Part shown: one piece after another, positions 25,446 to 32,542 of the stretch
Layout: each line of letters begins with the position of its first letter
Position numbering within the stretch: the stretch's first letter is position 1
NCBI GenBank assembly: GCA_001604035.1
Contig: LVAK01000077.1
Location: 1-39,868, forward strand
Direction of reading: 5' to 3'
Length of the DNA: 39,868 nt
Source of the DNA: Clostridiales bacterium Firm_05
GTDB lineage: Bacteria > Bacillota > Clostridia > Oscillospirales > Ruminococcaceae
Translations under genes and position numbers: made by a program
The notes under the pieces: generated by a model
Databases searched by the model: none
What the model was told of the DNA's origin: nothing
Seen by the model: only the letters and a program-made list of their open reading frames with translations

Positions 25446-26534
25446 CTAAGAAATATTCATAAGCATAATACCTGTACATATCAGAAGCATGACCGAATAA
25501 CATATCAGTACACACTGTGCTATTGCAAGTCCGCTGTCGATCCCCTTAAGGAGCTTAACGATGGGATCGGCAGAAAAGAGCTCTGCTGCTGCCGAACTGA
25601 TCCAGATGACCACCCGGAAGGATATAAGCTCTATTATCGGAGGCAGAATAATTACTGCAATTGCAAAGCAGCCTGCTGTTCCTACTGTAGAAGCTATCAG
25701 CTCAAAGCTGCCTTTTACAGTTGAATATGCATCTGATACAGCTCCACCTACGATAGGGACAAATCCTGAGATCATGGATTTTATCGTTTTGGCGCCTGCC
25801 CCGTCAGTTTTTGCAGCAAGCGTTGTCCTAAGTCCGATAAACCCGGTAAAGAAAGTCATAAATAAAGTTATGCTCCATGTAACGATCTTCTTTATCAGCG
25901 TTATAACAGCATCTACTGAATGTTCAGGGAAAACGCTTCCGGATATGGATAGTGCTGCAATGATGCTTAATACAGGCATAAAAAAAGAATCTGCTGCTGA
26001 GGCAAAAGTGCATGAGGCAGTTATTATGAGAACATTATATGTTCCGCCGGCAATCGCTCCTCCGGAGGCTATTGTGATACCGGCAAAAACCGGAACGAAA
26101 ACCAGCATGAAACCGCTTAATCTGGAAACCGCATTGAGTGTGTGATCGAAAGCTGTCAGAAGTCCCGGAAGGATTGCGGCAGCGGCTGTGAGACTGCATA
26201 TCATATCGCCCATTTTACTGCTTTTGGAAAGGAAACCATTGTTCAGTCCATGCACAAATGATGAAAAAATAATGACCGTGATAAGTATTACGAGCAGACG
26301 AATAGGTGCGATAATTCTTTCTTTTACTGCATTTGATATTTCTTCTTTCAGGTCAGTCAGGTCGATATTGCCAATGTCTTCATACTTCCAGTCTATGTCA
26401 TAATCTGCAAGCATATCTTCAAGCTCTGATTGTATTTCCTGTCGGTCATCAGTGTAATCACAGTAAGCTTTTAAAGGGCATACCATAATGCTGAGTACTA
26501 TAAATACTATCAAGGTTAAAATAATATTCTTCAT
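25446..26534 (-). CDS. spoIIIAE: Stage III sporulation protein AE
   Basis: A polytopic membrane protein of the SpoIIIA channel. The track's start is a GTG at 26552; the ATG at 26534 (MKNIILTLIVFIVL) follows the spoIIIAD stop codon by one base and puts a clean signal sequence at the N-terminus, so I prefer it (362 residues). A charged luminal stretch (DDRQEIQSELEDMLADYDIDW) is followed by about seven membrane segments. GFVPIVGGAVSDAYSTVKGS is a family hallmark. Confidence 0.92.
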   Translation of the reverse strand: MKNIILTLIVFIVLSIMVCPLKAYCDYTDDRQEIQSELEDMLADYDIDWKYEDIGNIDLTDLKEEISNAVKERIIAPIRLLVILITVIIFSSFVHGLNNGFLSKSSKMGDMICSLTAAAAILPGLLTAFDHTLNAVSRLSGFMLVFVPVFAGITIASGGAIAGGTYNVLIITASCTFASAADSFFMPVLSIIAALSISGSVFPEHSVDAVITLIKKIVTWSITLFMTFFTGFIGLRTTLAAKTDGAGAKTIKSMISGFVPIVGGAVSDAYSTVKGSFELIASTVGTAGCFAIAVIILPPIIELISFRVVIWISSAAAELFSADPIVKLLKGIDSGLAIAQCVLICYSVMLLICTGIMLMNIS

Positions 26535-26535
26535 T

Positions 26536-26928
26536 TTATTGCAGGATATCACCGATCTGTTCGAGTAGTGAACGGATAACAGGCAGACTCATCAGAGTTA
26601 GCTCCCCTCTTCCCCATAACTCTGCTGCTGAGGCGATCGCACTCTCGCCGCTGTCAGTACATATATCGCAGGTTATCTGAGTCACGAAACATATGGCTGC
26701 TGCCTTAAATACAAGAGCAAGATAACTGTCCGATATGCCTGCTTCTGTAAATATCTCTCTTACATCATTAATGACAGGCTGCAAAAACACTGTAAATCCA
26801 CTGATAACTGCTGTACAAGCAGCAAGTGAAATAAGCATCGACTGTTCCTTGTTATATTGTCTGAGCATTATTGCCAGTATAGCAGCACAAACACAAAATA
26901 TCGAAACAGAAAAGCTGTTGTCTACCAT
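26536..26928 (-). CDS. spoIIIAD: Stage III sporulation protein AD
   Basis: This 130-residue integral membrane protein is rich in Leu, Ile and Ala, with about four segments. AAICFVTQITCDICTDSGESAIASAAELWGR is a typical SpoIIIAD block. The start ATG overlaps the spoIIIAC stop (ATGGTAG). Confidence 0.92.
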   Translation of the reverse strand: MVDNSFSVSIFCVCAAILAIMLRQYNKEQSMLISLAACTAVISGFTVFLQPVINDVREIFTEAGISDSYLALVFKAAAICFVTQITCDICTDSGESAIASAAELWGRGELTLMSLPVIRSLLEQIGDILQ

Positions 26929-27119
26929 AGGCCAAACACCGTTTTGACAGTTTCAAACAGATCACCTATCTCCTGAACTATGACAACAAGTACAACGATC
27001 AATCCGGCAAGTGTTGTCATCATTGCCTGCTCTTCACGTTCTGCTCTTTTAAGTACAAGATTCAACACAGCTACGATAATACCTGTACCCGCTATCTTGA
27101 ATATGAGATCAATATCCAT
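26922..27119 (-). CDS. spoIIIAC: Stage III sporulation protein AC
   Basis: A two-segment membrane protein. The start is set at ATG 27119 (MDIDLIFKIAGTGI), six bases after AAAGGA. It gives 65 residues, the normal size, versus 70 in the track. GTGIIVAVLNLVLKRAEREEQAMMTTLAGLIVVL matches the family. Confidence 0.92.
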   Translation of the reverse strand: MDIDLIFKIAGTGIIVAVLNLVLKRAEREEQAMMTTLAGLIVVLVVIVQEIGDLFETVKTVFGLW

Positions 27120-27133
27120 GTTTTTTCCTTTCA

Positions 27134-27637
27134 TTATATTACAAGTATCCCTGCCATTACACCAAACAGAGTTCCTACGCTTCGGTATAATCTGGCTTTT
27201 TTATGCAGTTCATCTGTTCTATGTCTTTCAGTTGCTGCAATATCCTCCTGTAAGGCCTCTATTACCGCGAGCTGACCTGGTATATCGCTCCTTCCAAGTT
27301 CATTACCAAGGGTGAGAAGGACTCTTTTTTCCTCTGAACCATAATTGTATGATCCTACAGCTTTTTGCCAGCAATAATGAAAATCTGTTCCGGGATCAAA
27401 AGCGTCCGGAAGGTTAGCGATAAACTGAAGTGGTGCAAGGGTTTCAGTTCTTTTAAGCTCAAAAACAAGCTTATAAACATCCATACCTGTGGTCCTTATG
27501 AGGATAGAAATATGCTGCAAAAGCGCAAAGATGCTTCGGCAGATCACTGTATCGTCATGGATCTTTTTAGCTGCTGCTGCACCGGAAGCTGTTCCTGCTG
27601 TTATAAACAATATTGCTGCTGCAATTTTCAGAAGCAT
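27134..27637 (-). CDS. spoIIIAB: Stage III sporulation protein AB
   Basis: A membrane protein with distant likeness to type II/IV secretion F-family proteins. The track start at 27643 is a TTG; the ATG at 27637 has AGGAGG seven bases upstream and is preferred (167 residues). There is one N-terminal and one C-terminal membrane segment. A soluble middle has LGNELGRSDIPGQLAVIEAL, a conserved SpoIIIAB block. Its first 71 bases lie inside spoIIIAA in another frame. Confidence 0.92.
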   Translation of the reverse strand: MLLKIAAAILFITAGTASGAAAAKKIHDDTVICRSIFALLQHISILIRTTGMDVYKLVFELKRTETLAPLQFIANLPDAFDPGTDFHYCWQKAVGSYNYGSEEKRVLLTLGNELGRSDIPGQLAVIEALQEDIAATERHRTDELHKKARLYRSVGTLFGVMAGILVI

Positions 27638-28553
27638 TTCCAAGCCTCCTTATTTCCCGTATTACAGAAGGAGAGCCGCTACCCTGAAGTATGGCTGCAT
27701 GAGTGAATACTCCAGAATTTATCAGCGGCAAAAGAGCCTGTCTGCGAAAAATATCCTCATAGCTGTCTGCGTGAATCGTTGCTGCAAATCTTACACCCGA
27801 ACCATGTCCTTTAAGAATTGCGTTTGTATCCTTTTCCCCTGCTATCTCATCGCAGAATATAATATCAGGCGATAATGTCCTTATTGCCAATATTATCCCT
27901 TCAGTCCGGTCGCATCCTGTAATAACATTCGTCAGTTCTCCAACTTCATTGCTGCATATCCCATCATAAGTTGAGGATATTTCATTGCGTTCATCGATAA
28001 GTACAGTTTTCATTATATTTCCGCAGGCTCTGCAAAGATCACGCAAGAGAGTAGTCTTTCCTGAATTGACTCCTCCGCAGATCAGCACACTTCCAGCACC
28101 TTTGCCGGTTCTTGCAAACAGTTCGTCAGAAATCCCTGGAATACATCTTGATATCCTGAAATTAAGTCCACTATATTCCGTGAGTATCCTGTCTTTAGTA
28201 TCTGACATCCTTCCTGATATCCCGACTCTGACTCCTCCCGGAAGAACAATGAATCCCTCATGTAGTTCTCTCATGCAGCTATATAGCGAGTAATGACATA
28301 AAGCCTGCATTATATTGTCAATTTCATCCTTTGCAATGTTTATGCAGCAATGATCTTTTGGATCTCCGGTAAGTCTTCCTTCACAAGTCAGATACCTTAT
28401 ACGATCCGGAAAAATATATACCGCTTTCCTTCCGGCATACAGCCTGATCTCTGTCAGATCTCTTATTGCACTGCCATCAAGTTTCAGCATTGCGCTTCGT
28501 ATTGTTTTTGTCATATACCTGCTTATGATCGTGTACGCTTCCTGTGTTTTCAT
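27567..28553 (-). CDS. spoIIIAA: Stage III sporulation protein AA (secretion ATPase)
   Basis: A cytoplasmic AAA/secretion-type ATPase that powers the feeding-tube channel from mother cell to forespore. In 328 residues Walker A is CGGVNSGKTTLL (159-170) and the Walker B-like stretch is DIIFCDEIAGE. The N-terminal half has LPGGVRVGISGR. It is first in the operon, behind GGAGG. The C-terminal tail runs on past the spoIIIAB start by 71 bases, with a Ser/Asn-rich ending (ENCSSNIVYNSRNSFRCSSS) that does not look conserved. It may be a shifted stop codon. Confidence 0.93.
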   Translation of the reverse strand: MKTQEAYTIISRYMTKTIRSAMLKLDGSAIRDLTEIRLYAGRKAVYIFPDRIRYLTCEGRLTGDPKDHCCINIAKDEIDNIMQALCHYSLYSCMRELHEGFIVLPGGVRVGISGRMSDTKDRILTEYSGLNFRISRCIPGISDELFARTGKGAGSVLICGGVNSGKTTLLRDLCRACGNIMKTVLIDERNEISSTYDGICSNEVGELTNVITGCDRTEGIILAIRTLSPDIIFCDEIAGEKDTNAILKGHGSGVRFAATIHADSYEDIFRRQALLPLINSGVFTHAAILQGSGSPSVIREIRRLGNASENCSSNIVYNSRNSFRCSSS

Positions 28554-28595
28554 TGCCTGTCCCTCCTTTCATTTAATTCTATTCATCGCTGATCT

Positions 28596-28626
28596 ACAAT
28601 ATGACAAAACAGCTCCGCAATTATGC
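28596..28626 (-). promoter_or_regulatory. Possible sigma-E promoter for the spoIIIA operon
   Basis: The minus strand has CATATTGT (28596-28603), close to the sigma-E -10 consensus CATAcaaT, and 16 bases upstream GCATAAT (28620-28626), like the -35 consensus kmATAtt. The spacing is one to two bases longer than usual. Sigma-E dependence is known for spoIIIA in Bacillus; here it is an inference. The -35 lies in the loop of the upstream terminator. Confidence 0.5.
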
Positions 28627-28637
28627 AGAGCTGTTTT
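28606..28637 (-). terminator. Terminator of the ABC transporter operon
   Basis: AAAACAGCTC (28606-28615) and GAGCTGTTTT (28628-28637) pair in a 10-bp stem right after the permease stop codon. In minus-strand RNA the next position is a U-G wobble followed by two GC pairs, so the stem extends to 13 bp. The 3' arm ends in four Ts. Confidence 0.75.
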
Positions 28638-31091
28638 TTAGTCTATTGATTTAAGCGATTCGGCCATATTTATCCTTTCAAGCTTTTTCATCATGAAAAT
28701 ATCAACAATGAAATTGAACAGGAAAGTGAGAATGATACTGTACAGAAAACTTATAGGCTCTATCCTGACCTTAAATGATACAAGATCAACGATTATCTGT
28801 GCCATAATAAAACGATGCAGTATTATTCCAAGCACTATTCCTAATGCCGAACCTATAGCAGTCAGTACGATATTTTCTCGTAAAACATAGGCTGAGGTCT
28901 CTTTTCTGAAGAATCCCAAAACCTTTATTGTGGCTATTTCACGACTTCTTTCCGTTATATTTATATTAGTGAGATTATATATAACAATAAATGCAAGTCC
29001 GGCTGCGCTGGCAATTACCAGCAGAACGATATAATTGAGACTGCTCATTGTATTTGCCATTCGTTCTTTAAGATCATCATATATGATCGTTGTGTTAACG
29101 TATTTATCCTTTGATATCGGGGCAGACAGCTTATTTATATCACTTTTTTCAGGATAATTAACAAAAGCGGCATTATACACAGTCGGATGGCTGAGCTGCT
29201 TCTCTATCGTTTCAGGCGAGATAAATATATAATTATAGACATGATTTTCAAATACGCCTGTAACTTTTAAATGCAGTTCGTGCAGCTCACTGTCACGCAG
29301 AGTTATCTCATCTCCAACATCTGCACTGTAGCGTTCCATTATACTGTTGCTGACTATCGCCTCATTTAATCCAGGAGTATCGACCTTATCACCGTTCATC
29401 GTTCTGAAATGCATGAAACTGTCTATATCCTCGTAGCTTTCAGGGATCATCAGATCTATGCTCTTTACCTTGTTTCCGTAAAGGATATCCCAATTGCTTT
29501 TGCGGTAGAATACGTATTTATCAGCGCTGCTGTCGAGCTTTTCAGTAATGCTATCCGGTATTTTTCCATTATCGGTGTTATTGAACATTATCGATGCATC
29601 AGCTACAAGTATCTCATTATACTGATCATCAGCAAAGCCGGCAATAGAGTCCTTTAATCCGAATCCAGCCAGCAGAAGTGCCATGCATCCGCTTATTCCG
29701 GTTATCATCATGAAAAATCTCTTTTTGTAGCGGAATATATTTCTCAGAGATACCTTGTGCAGGAATTTAAGTCTGTTCCATATGATCGGCAGATGCTCCA
29801 GCAATACACGCTTTCCTGCTTTTGGAGCCTTTGGCCGCATAAGACCGGCTGAATTTTCCGAAAGCTCATGACGGCATGAAAGCCATGTTACGCCCATAGA
29901 GCACAGCAGCGAGACGATCAGAGCTGTAATGGCAAGCTTAAAGTCGAATACAAACCTCATCGGGATGTGTATATACATCATTTTATATGTGATCCATATT
30001 ACTCCCGGGAAGAGGAATATGCCAATGGTATAACCTATTATGCAACCAAGTAATGCTGCGCTTCCGGAATAGAAAAGATAGCGCCCGATTATTGAAAAAT
30101 CTGAATAACCAAGAGCTTTGAATACTCCGATCTGTGTTCGTTGTTCTTCTACCATTCGGCTCATTGTCGTCATGCATACAAGTGCAGCAACAAGTATAAA
30201 AAATATAGGGAAGACTCGTGCGACCTGTTCAACTATTTCCGAATCACTTTCAAAGCAGGCGTAGCCGATATTCGTATTCCGGTCAAGAAGATAAGTTTTC
30301 GGAGCCTCTCTGGCCGGGAGCCCCATAGAGTCCATAAATTTGATGCTGCTCAATTTTGCCTGTTCAGCTGCAAGCTTATCCCATTTGTCTCTTCTGGCGT
30401 CGATATAGTCATCGTACTCATCGGAATATATCTCATAATCCTGGTCGAATTTGATGTATAGTTCACTGTATCGCTTTATTTCAAAGGCTTCTGGGAGGAT
30501 ATATATATATCCGCTTACAGAGCCATTGCCTATCGATGTAGTGCCTCGTTCAAAATTGACATAATACGGGGAATTAACTGTTCCGACGACCGTGAAGGCT
30601 GACATTTTTAAAGAATCTGCTGTTTCCTCACTGTTCACATCTGATACGACAAGCTTACTGTCCAATGGAGGAAGCTTCGCCATGTCGGCATCGACTACAC
30701 ATTCATCAGGAGATTGCGGCATACGTCCGCTCACGATCTCAGGACGATTGATATTAACTGGAAGCGAATGAACTCTCAGGACATTTTCCTTCGCTTTCTT
30801 ATAGTTGAAAATAACATCAAGCTCATAAGCTGTTTCAGAATATCTTACATCATCCTGGTCTGCAAAAAAATCTGCGTCTTCTTCAGCCCAGCCGTCTGTT
30901 GAGACCAATCTAAGGTCATATAATTCGTGCTCATTCATAAAACTGCCTATAGTATTGACCATAGAAGGAGTTGTTATCCGGACTCCGGAAAAAAATCCTA
31001 CTCCAAGAGCTATTATGGCCAGGATAGCAAGATACCTTCCAAGGCTCCCACGTATCTCTCTCAGCGCAGCCTTTTTCATTACTGATCTCAT
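28638..31091 (-). CDS. ABC transporter permease, FtsX/MacB-like with two FtsX domains
   Basis: This 817-residue membrane protein has one N-terminal membrane segment (about 18-38) and a large outer domain. A cluster of three segments follows (about 290-410), then a second anchor-plus-outer-domain unit (from about 460) and a final three-segment FtsX domain (about 690-810), ending KKLERINMAESLKSID. FtsX-type systems move no sugar; they act on antimicrobial peptides, lipids, lipoproteins or cell-wall enzymes, and bacitracin-type BceB proteins are relatives. The substrate is unknown. It lies four bases after its ATPase. It is probably not part of the xylan locus. Confidence 0.9.
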   Translation of the reverse strand: MRSVMKKAALREIRGSLGRYLAILAIIALGVGFFSGVRITTPSMVNTIGSFMNEHELYDLRLVSTDGWAEEDADFFADQDDVRYSETAYELDVIFNYKKAKENVLRVHSLPVNINRPEIVSGRMPQSPDECVVDADMAKLPPLDSKLVVSDVNSEETADSLKMSAFTVVGTVNSPYYVNFERGTTSIGNGSVSGYIYILPEAFEIKRYSELYIKFDQDYEIYSDEYDDYIDARRDKWDKLAAEQAKLSSIKFMDSMGLPAREAPKTYLLDRNTNIGYACFESDSEIVEQVARVFPIFFILVAALVCMTTMSRMVEEQRTQIGVFKALGYSDFSIIGRYLFYSGSAALLGCIIGYTIGIFLFPGVIWITYKMMYIHIPMRFVFDFKLAITALIVSLLCSMGVTWLSCRHELSENSAGLMRPKAPKAGKRVLLEHLPIIWNRLKFLHKVSLRNIFRYKKRFFMMITGISGCMALLLAGFGLKDSIAGFADDQYNEILVADASIMFNNTDNGKIPDSITEKLDSSADKYVFYRKSNWDILYGNKVKSIDLMIPESYEDIDSFMHFRTMNGDKVDTPGLNEAIVSNSIMERYSADVGDEITLRDSELHELHLKVTGVFENHVYNYIFISPETIEKQLSHPTVYNAAFVNYPEKSDINKLSAPISKDKYVNTTIIYDDLKERMANTMSSLNYIVLLVIASAAGLAFIVIYNLTNINITERSREIATIKVLGFFRKETSAYVLRENIVLTAIGSALGIVLGIILHRFIMAQIIVDLVSFKVRIEPISFLYSIILTFLFNFIVDIFMMKKLERINMAESLKSID

Positions 31092-31095
31092 GCTG

Positions 31096-31800
31096 TTACC
31101 ACTCTATTTCAGAGACATCTTTGACGATGTCATTCTTTCTGATATTGGATATTGTTCCGCTTTTGACAGTTATGACTCTGTCTGCCATAGCTGATATAGC
31201 CTGATTATGAGTTATAACGATAACGGTCATTCCTGTATTCCGACAGGTGTCCTGCAAAAGCTTAAGTACAGATTTACCTGTATTATAATCAAGCGCTCCT
31301 GTAGGTTCGTCACACAACAGAAGCTTAGGATTCTTTGCCAGCGCTCTTGCTATTGCTACTCTCTGCTGTTCCCCACCGGATAGCTGTGCAGGAAAATTCT
31401 TTATTCTCTCAGAAAGTCCGACTTGCCTGAGAACTTCAGATGCATCCAGAGGCTCTTTACATATCTGTGCAGCCAGTTCAACGTTTTCGAGTGCTGTCAG
31501 ATTTGGAACAAGATTGTAGAACTGGAATACAAATCCAACATCATATCTTCTGTAAGCGGTAAGATCGTGCTTGCCCAAAGCTGAAATATCTTTACCGTCA
31601 AGAAAAACATTGCCGGAGGTAAGGTTATCCATTCCTCCAAGAATATTCAGTATCGTAGTTTTTCCTGCACCGGAAGCTCCTACTATAACGCAGAACTCCC
31701 CCTTTTCGATCTCGAAGTTTACTCCGTTCAGAGCTTTTATCTCAAGCTCTCCGGTTTTATAAATTTTGCTTACATTTTTAAATTCAACATATGTGCTCAT
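31096..31800 (-). CDS. ABC transporter ATP-binding protein (MacB/LolD type)
   Basis: This 234-residue ATPase has Walker [10 protein letters not shown] (41-49), the Q-loop region [20 protein letters not shown] signature [15 protein letters not shown] (140-154) and Walker [13 protein letters not shown]. The GALD ending is typical of the FtsX-partner subfamily. It pairs with the permease four bases downstream and follows the uridine-kinase-like gene by 13 bases. Confidence 0.94.
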   Translation of the reverse strand: MSTYVEFKNVSKIYKTGELEIKALNGVNFEIEKGEFCVIVGASGAGKTTILNILGGMDNLTSGNVFLDGKDISALGKHDLTAYRRYDVGFVFQFYNLVPNLTALENVELAAQICKEPLDASEVLRQVGLSERIKNFPAQLSGGEQQRVAIARALAKNPKLLLCDEPTGALDYNTGKSVLKLLQDTCRNTGMTVIVITHNQAISAMADRVITVKSGTISNIRKNDIVKDVSEIEW

Positions 31801-31813
31801 AGCTCCATCCTTT

Positions 31814-32419
31814 TCAAATGACGATATCCGCTTTCTCCTTCGGTTTATATGCTTTATAATAATGATCTTCGGCAGGAAAATAACGTTCAGAATACTTCTT
31901 TATTATAGCATCTCGATCGCCGATATAGCCGTCACGCTTCAATACTCTTTCAAGCCGTTCTTTCTGAGGCACATCTATATATATCATATAGTCAAATGCA
32001 CCTGAAAGTTCCTTTCTCATCAGAAATACGCCTTCTACAATTACAATACTTCCGCAAGGGATATCGCATGAGCAGACTATATACTTGTCGTTCTCTTTGT
32101 CATAAAGCTCGAAGGGCTTTGGCTGAGCGCCTTTTTTGATCGGAGCGATCAATTCCTGCATGAAATAATCATACCTCCATTGGAGATAATAATATTGTTC
32201 CCACTGAGGATAATCATCATTATACCTTACAGCCTTCGGATGAATAAAATCATCGATATGCAATAAAACTGCGTTATGTCCAAGTTCGGAAAGCCTGAGC
32301 CTGAGTTGCTCTGAAATAGTGCTTTTTCCTGCCCCTCCAGCACCATCTATGCCTATAACAAGAGTTTGATCGATTTTATATAAAGATCTGATCTTTCCGA
32401 TTATATCGTTTATTTCCAT
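31814..32419 (-). CDS. Uridine kinase-like P-loop NTPase
   Basis: A 201-residue P-loop kinase with Walker A GIDGAGGAGKST (23-34). A substrate Asp lies in LLHIDDFIHPKAVRYND, VEGVFLMRKEL follows, and the lid-like region is IDVPQKERLERVLKRD. This resembles uridine kinase and phosphoribulokinase relatives, but it lacks clear hallmarks of a true Udk, so the phosphate acceptor is uncertain. It leads a three-gene unit with the ABC genes, from the promoter at 32452-32480. The association may be only positional. Confidence 0.8.
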   Translation of the reverse strand: MEINDIIGKIRSLYKIDQTLVIGIDGAGGAGKSTISEQLRLRLSELGHNAVLLHIDDFIHPKAVRYNDDYPQWEQYYYLQWRYDYFMQELIAPIKKGAQPKPFELYDKENDKYIVCSCDIPCGSIVIVEGVFLMRKELSGAFDYMIYIDVPQKERLERVLKRDGYIGDRDAIIKKYSERYFPAEDHYYKAYKPKEKADIVI

Positions 32420-32451
32420 AATAACTCTCCTGTATCATAAACTATGTTCAC

Positions 32452-32480
32452 ATTTTATCATATTGCTATTTTTTTGTCAA
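32452..32480 (-). promoter_or_regulatory. Vegetative promoter for the kinase-ABC unit
   Basis: Minus strand TTGACA (32475-32480), 17 bases, then TAAAAT (32452-32457), about 33 bases before the start codon. It abuts the terminator of the esterase gene. Confidence 0.85.
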
Positions 32481-32484
32481 TAGT

Positions 32485-32533
32485 TGGCAAAAACAAATAT
32501 CCCACCGAAAAGCTCCGATGGGATACTTGTTTT
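32485..32533 (-). terminator. Terminator of the xylanase-esterase operon
   Basis: In minus-strand RNA a 15-17 bp stem forms from AAACAAGTATCCCA and TGGGATATTTGTTT with two G-U wobbles, closed by CG pairs and an 8-base loop, then TTGTTTTTGCC. On plus the wobbles are A/C mismatches, so it acts on the minus transcript. It is ten bases past the esterase stop. Confidence 0.88.
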
Positions 32534-32542
32534 ATCCGATAA

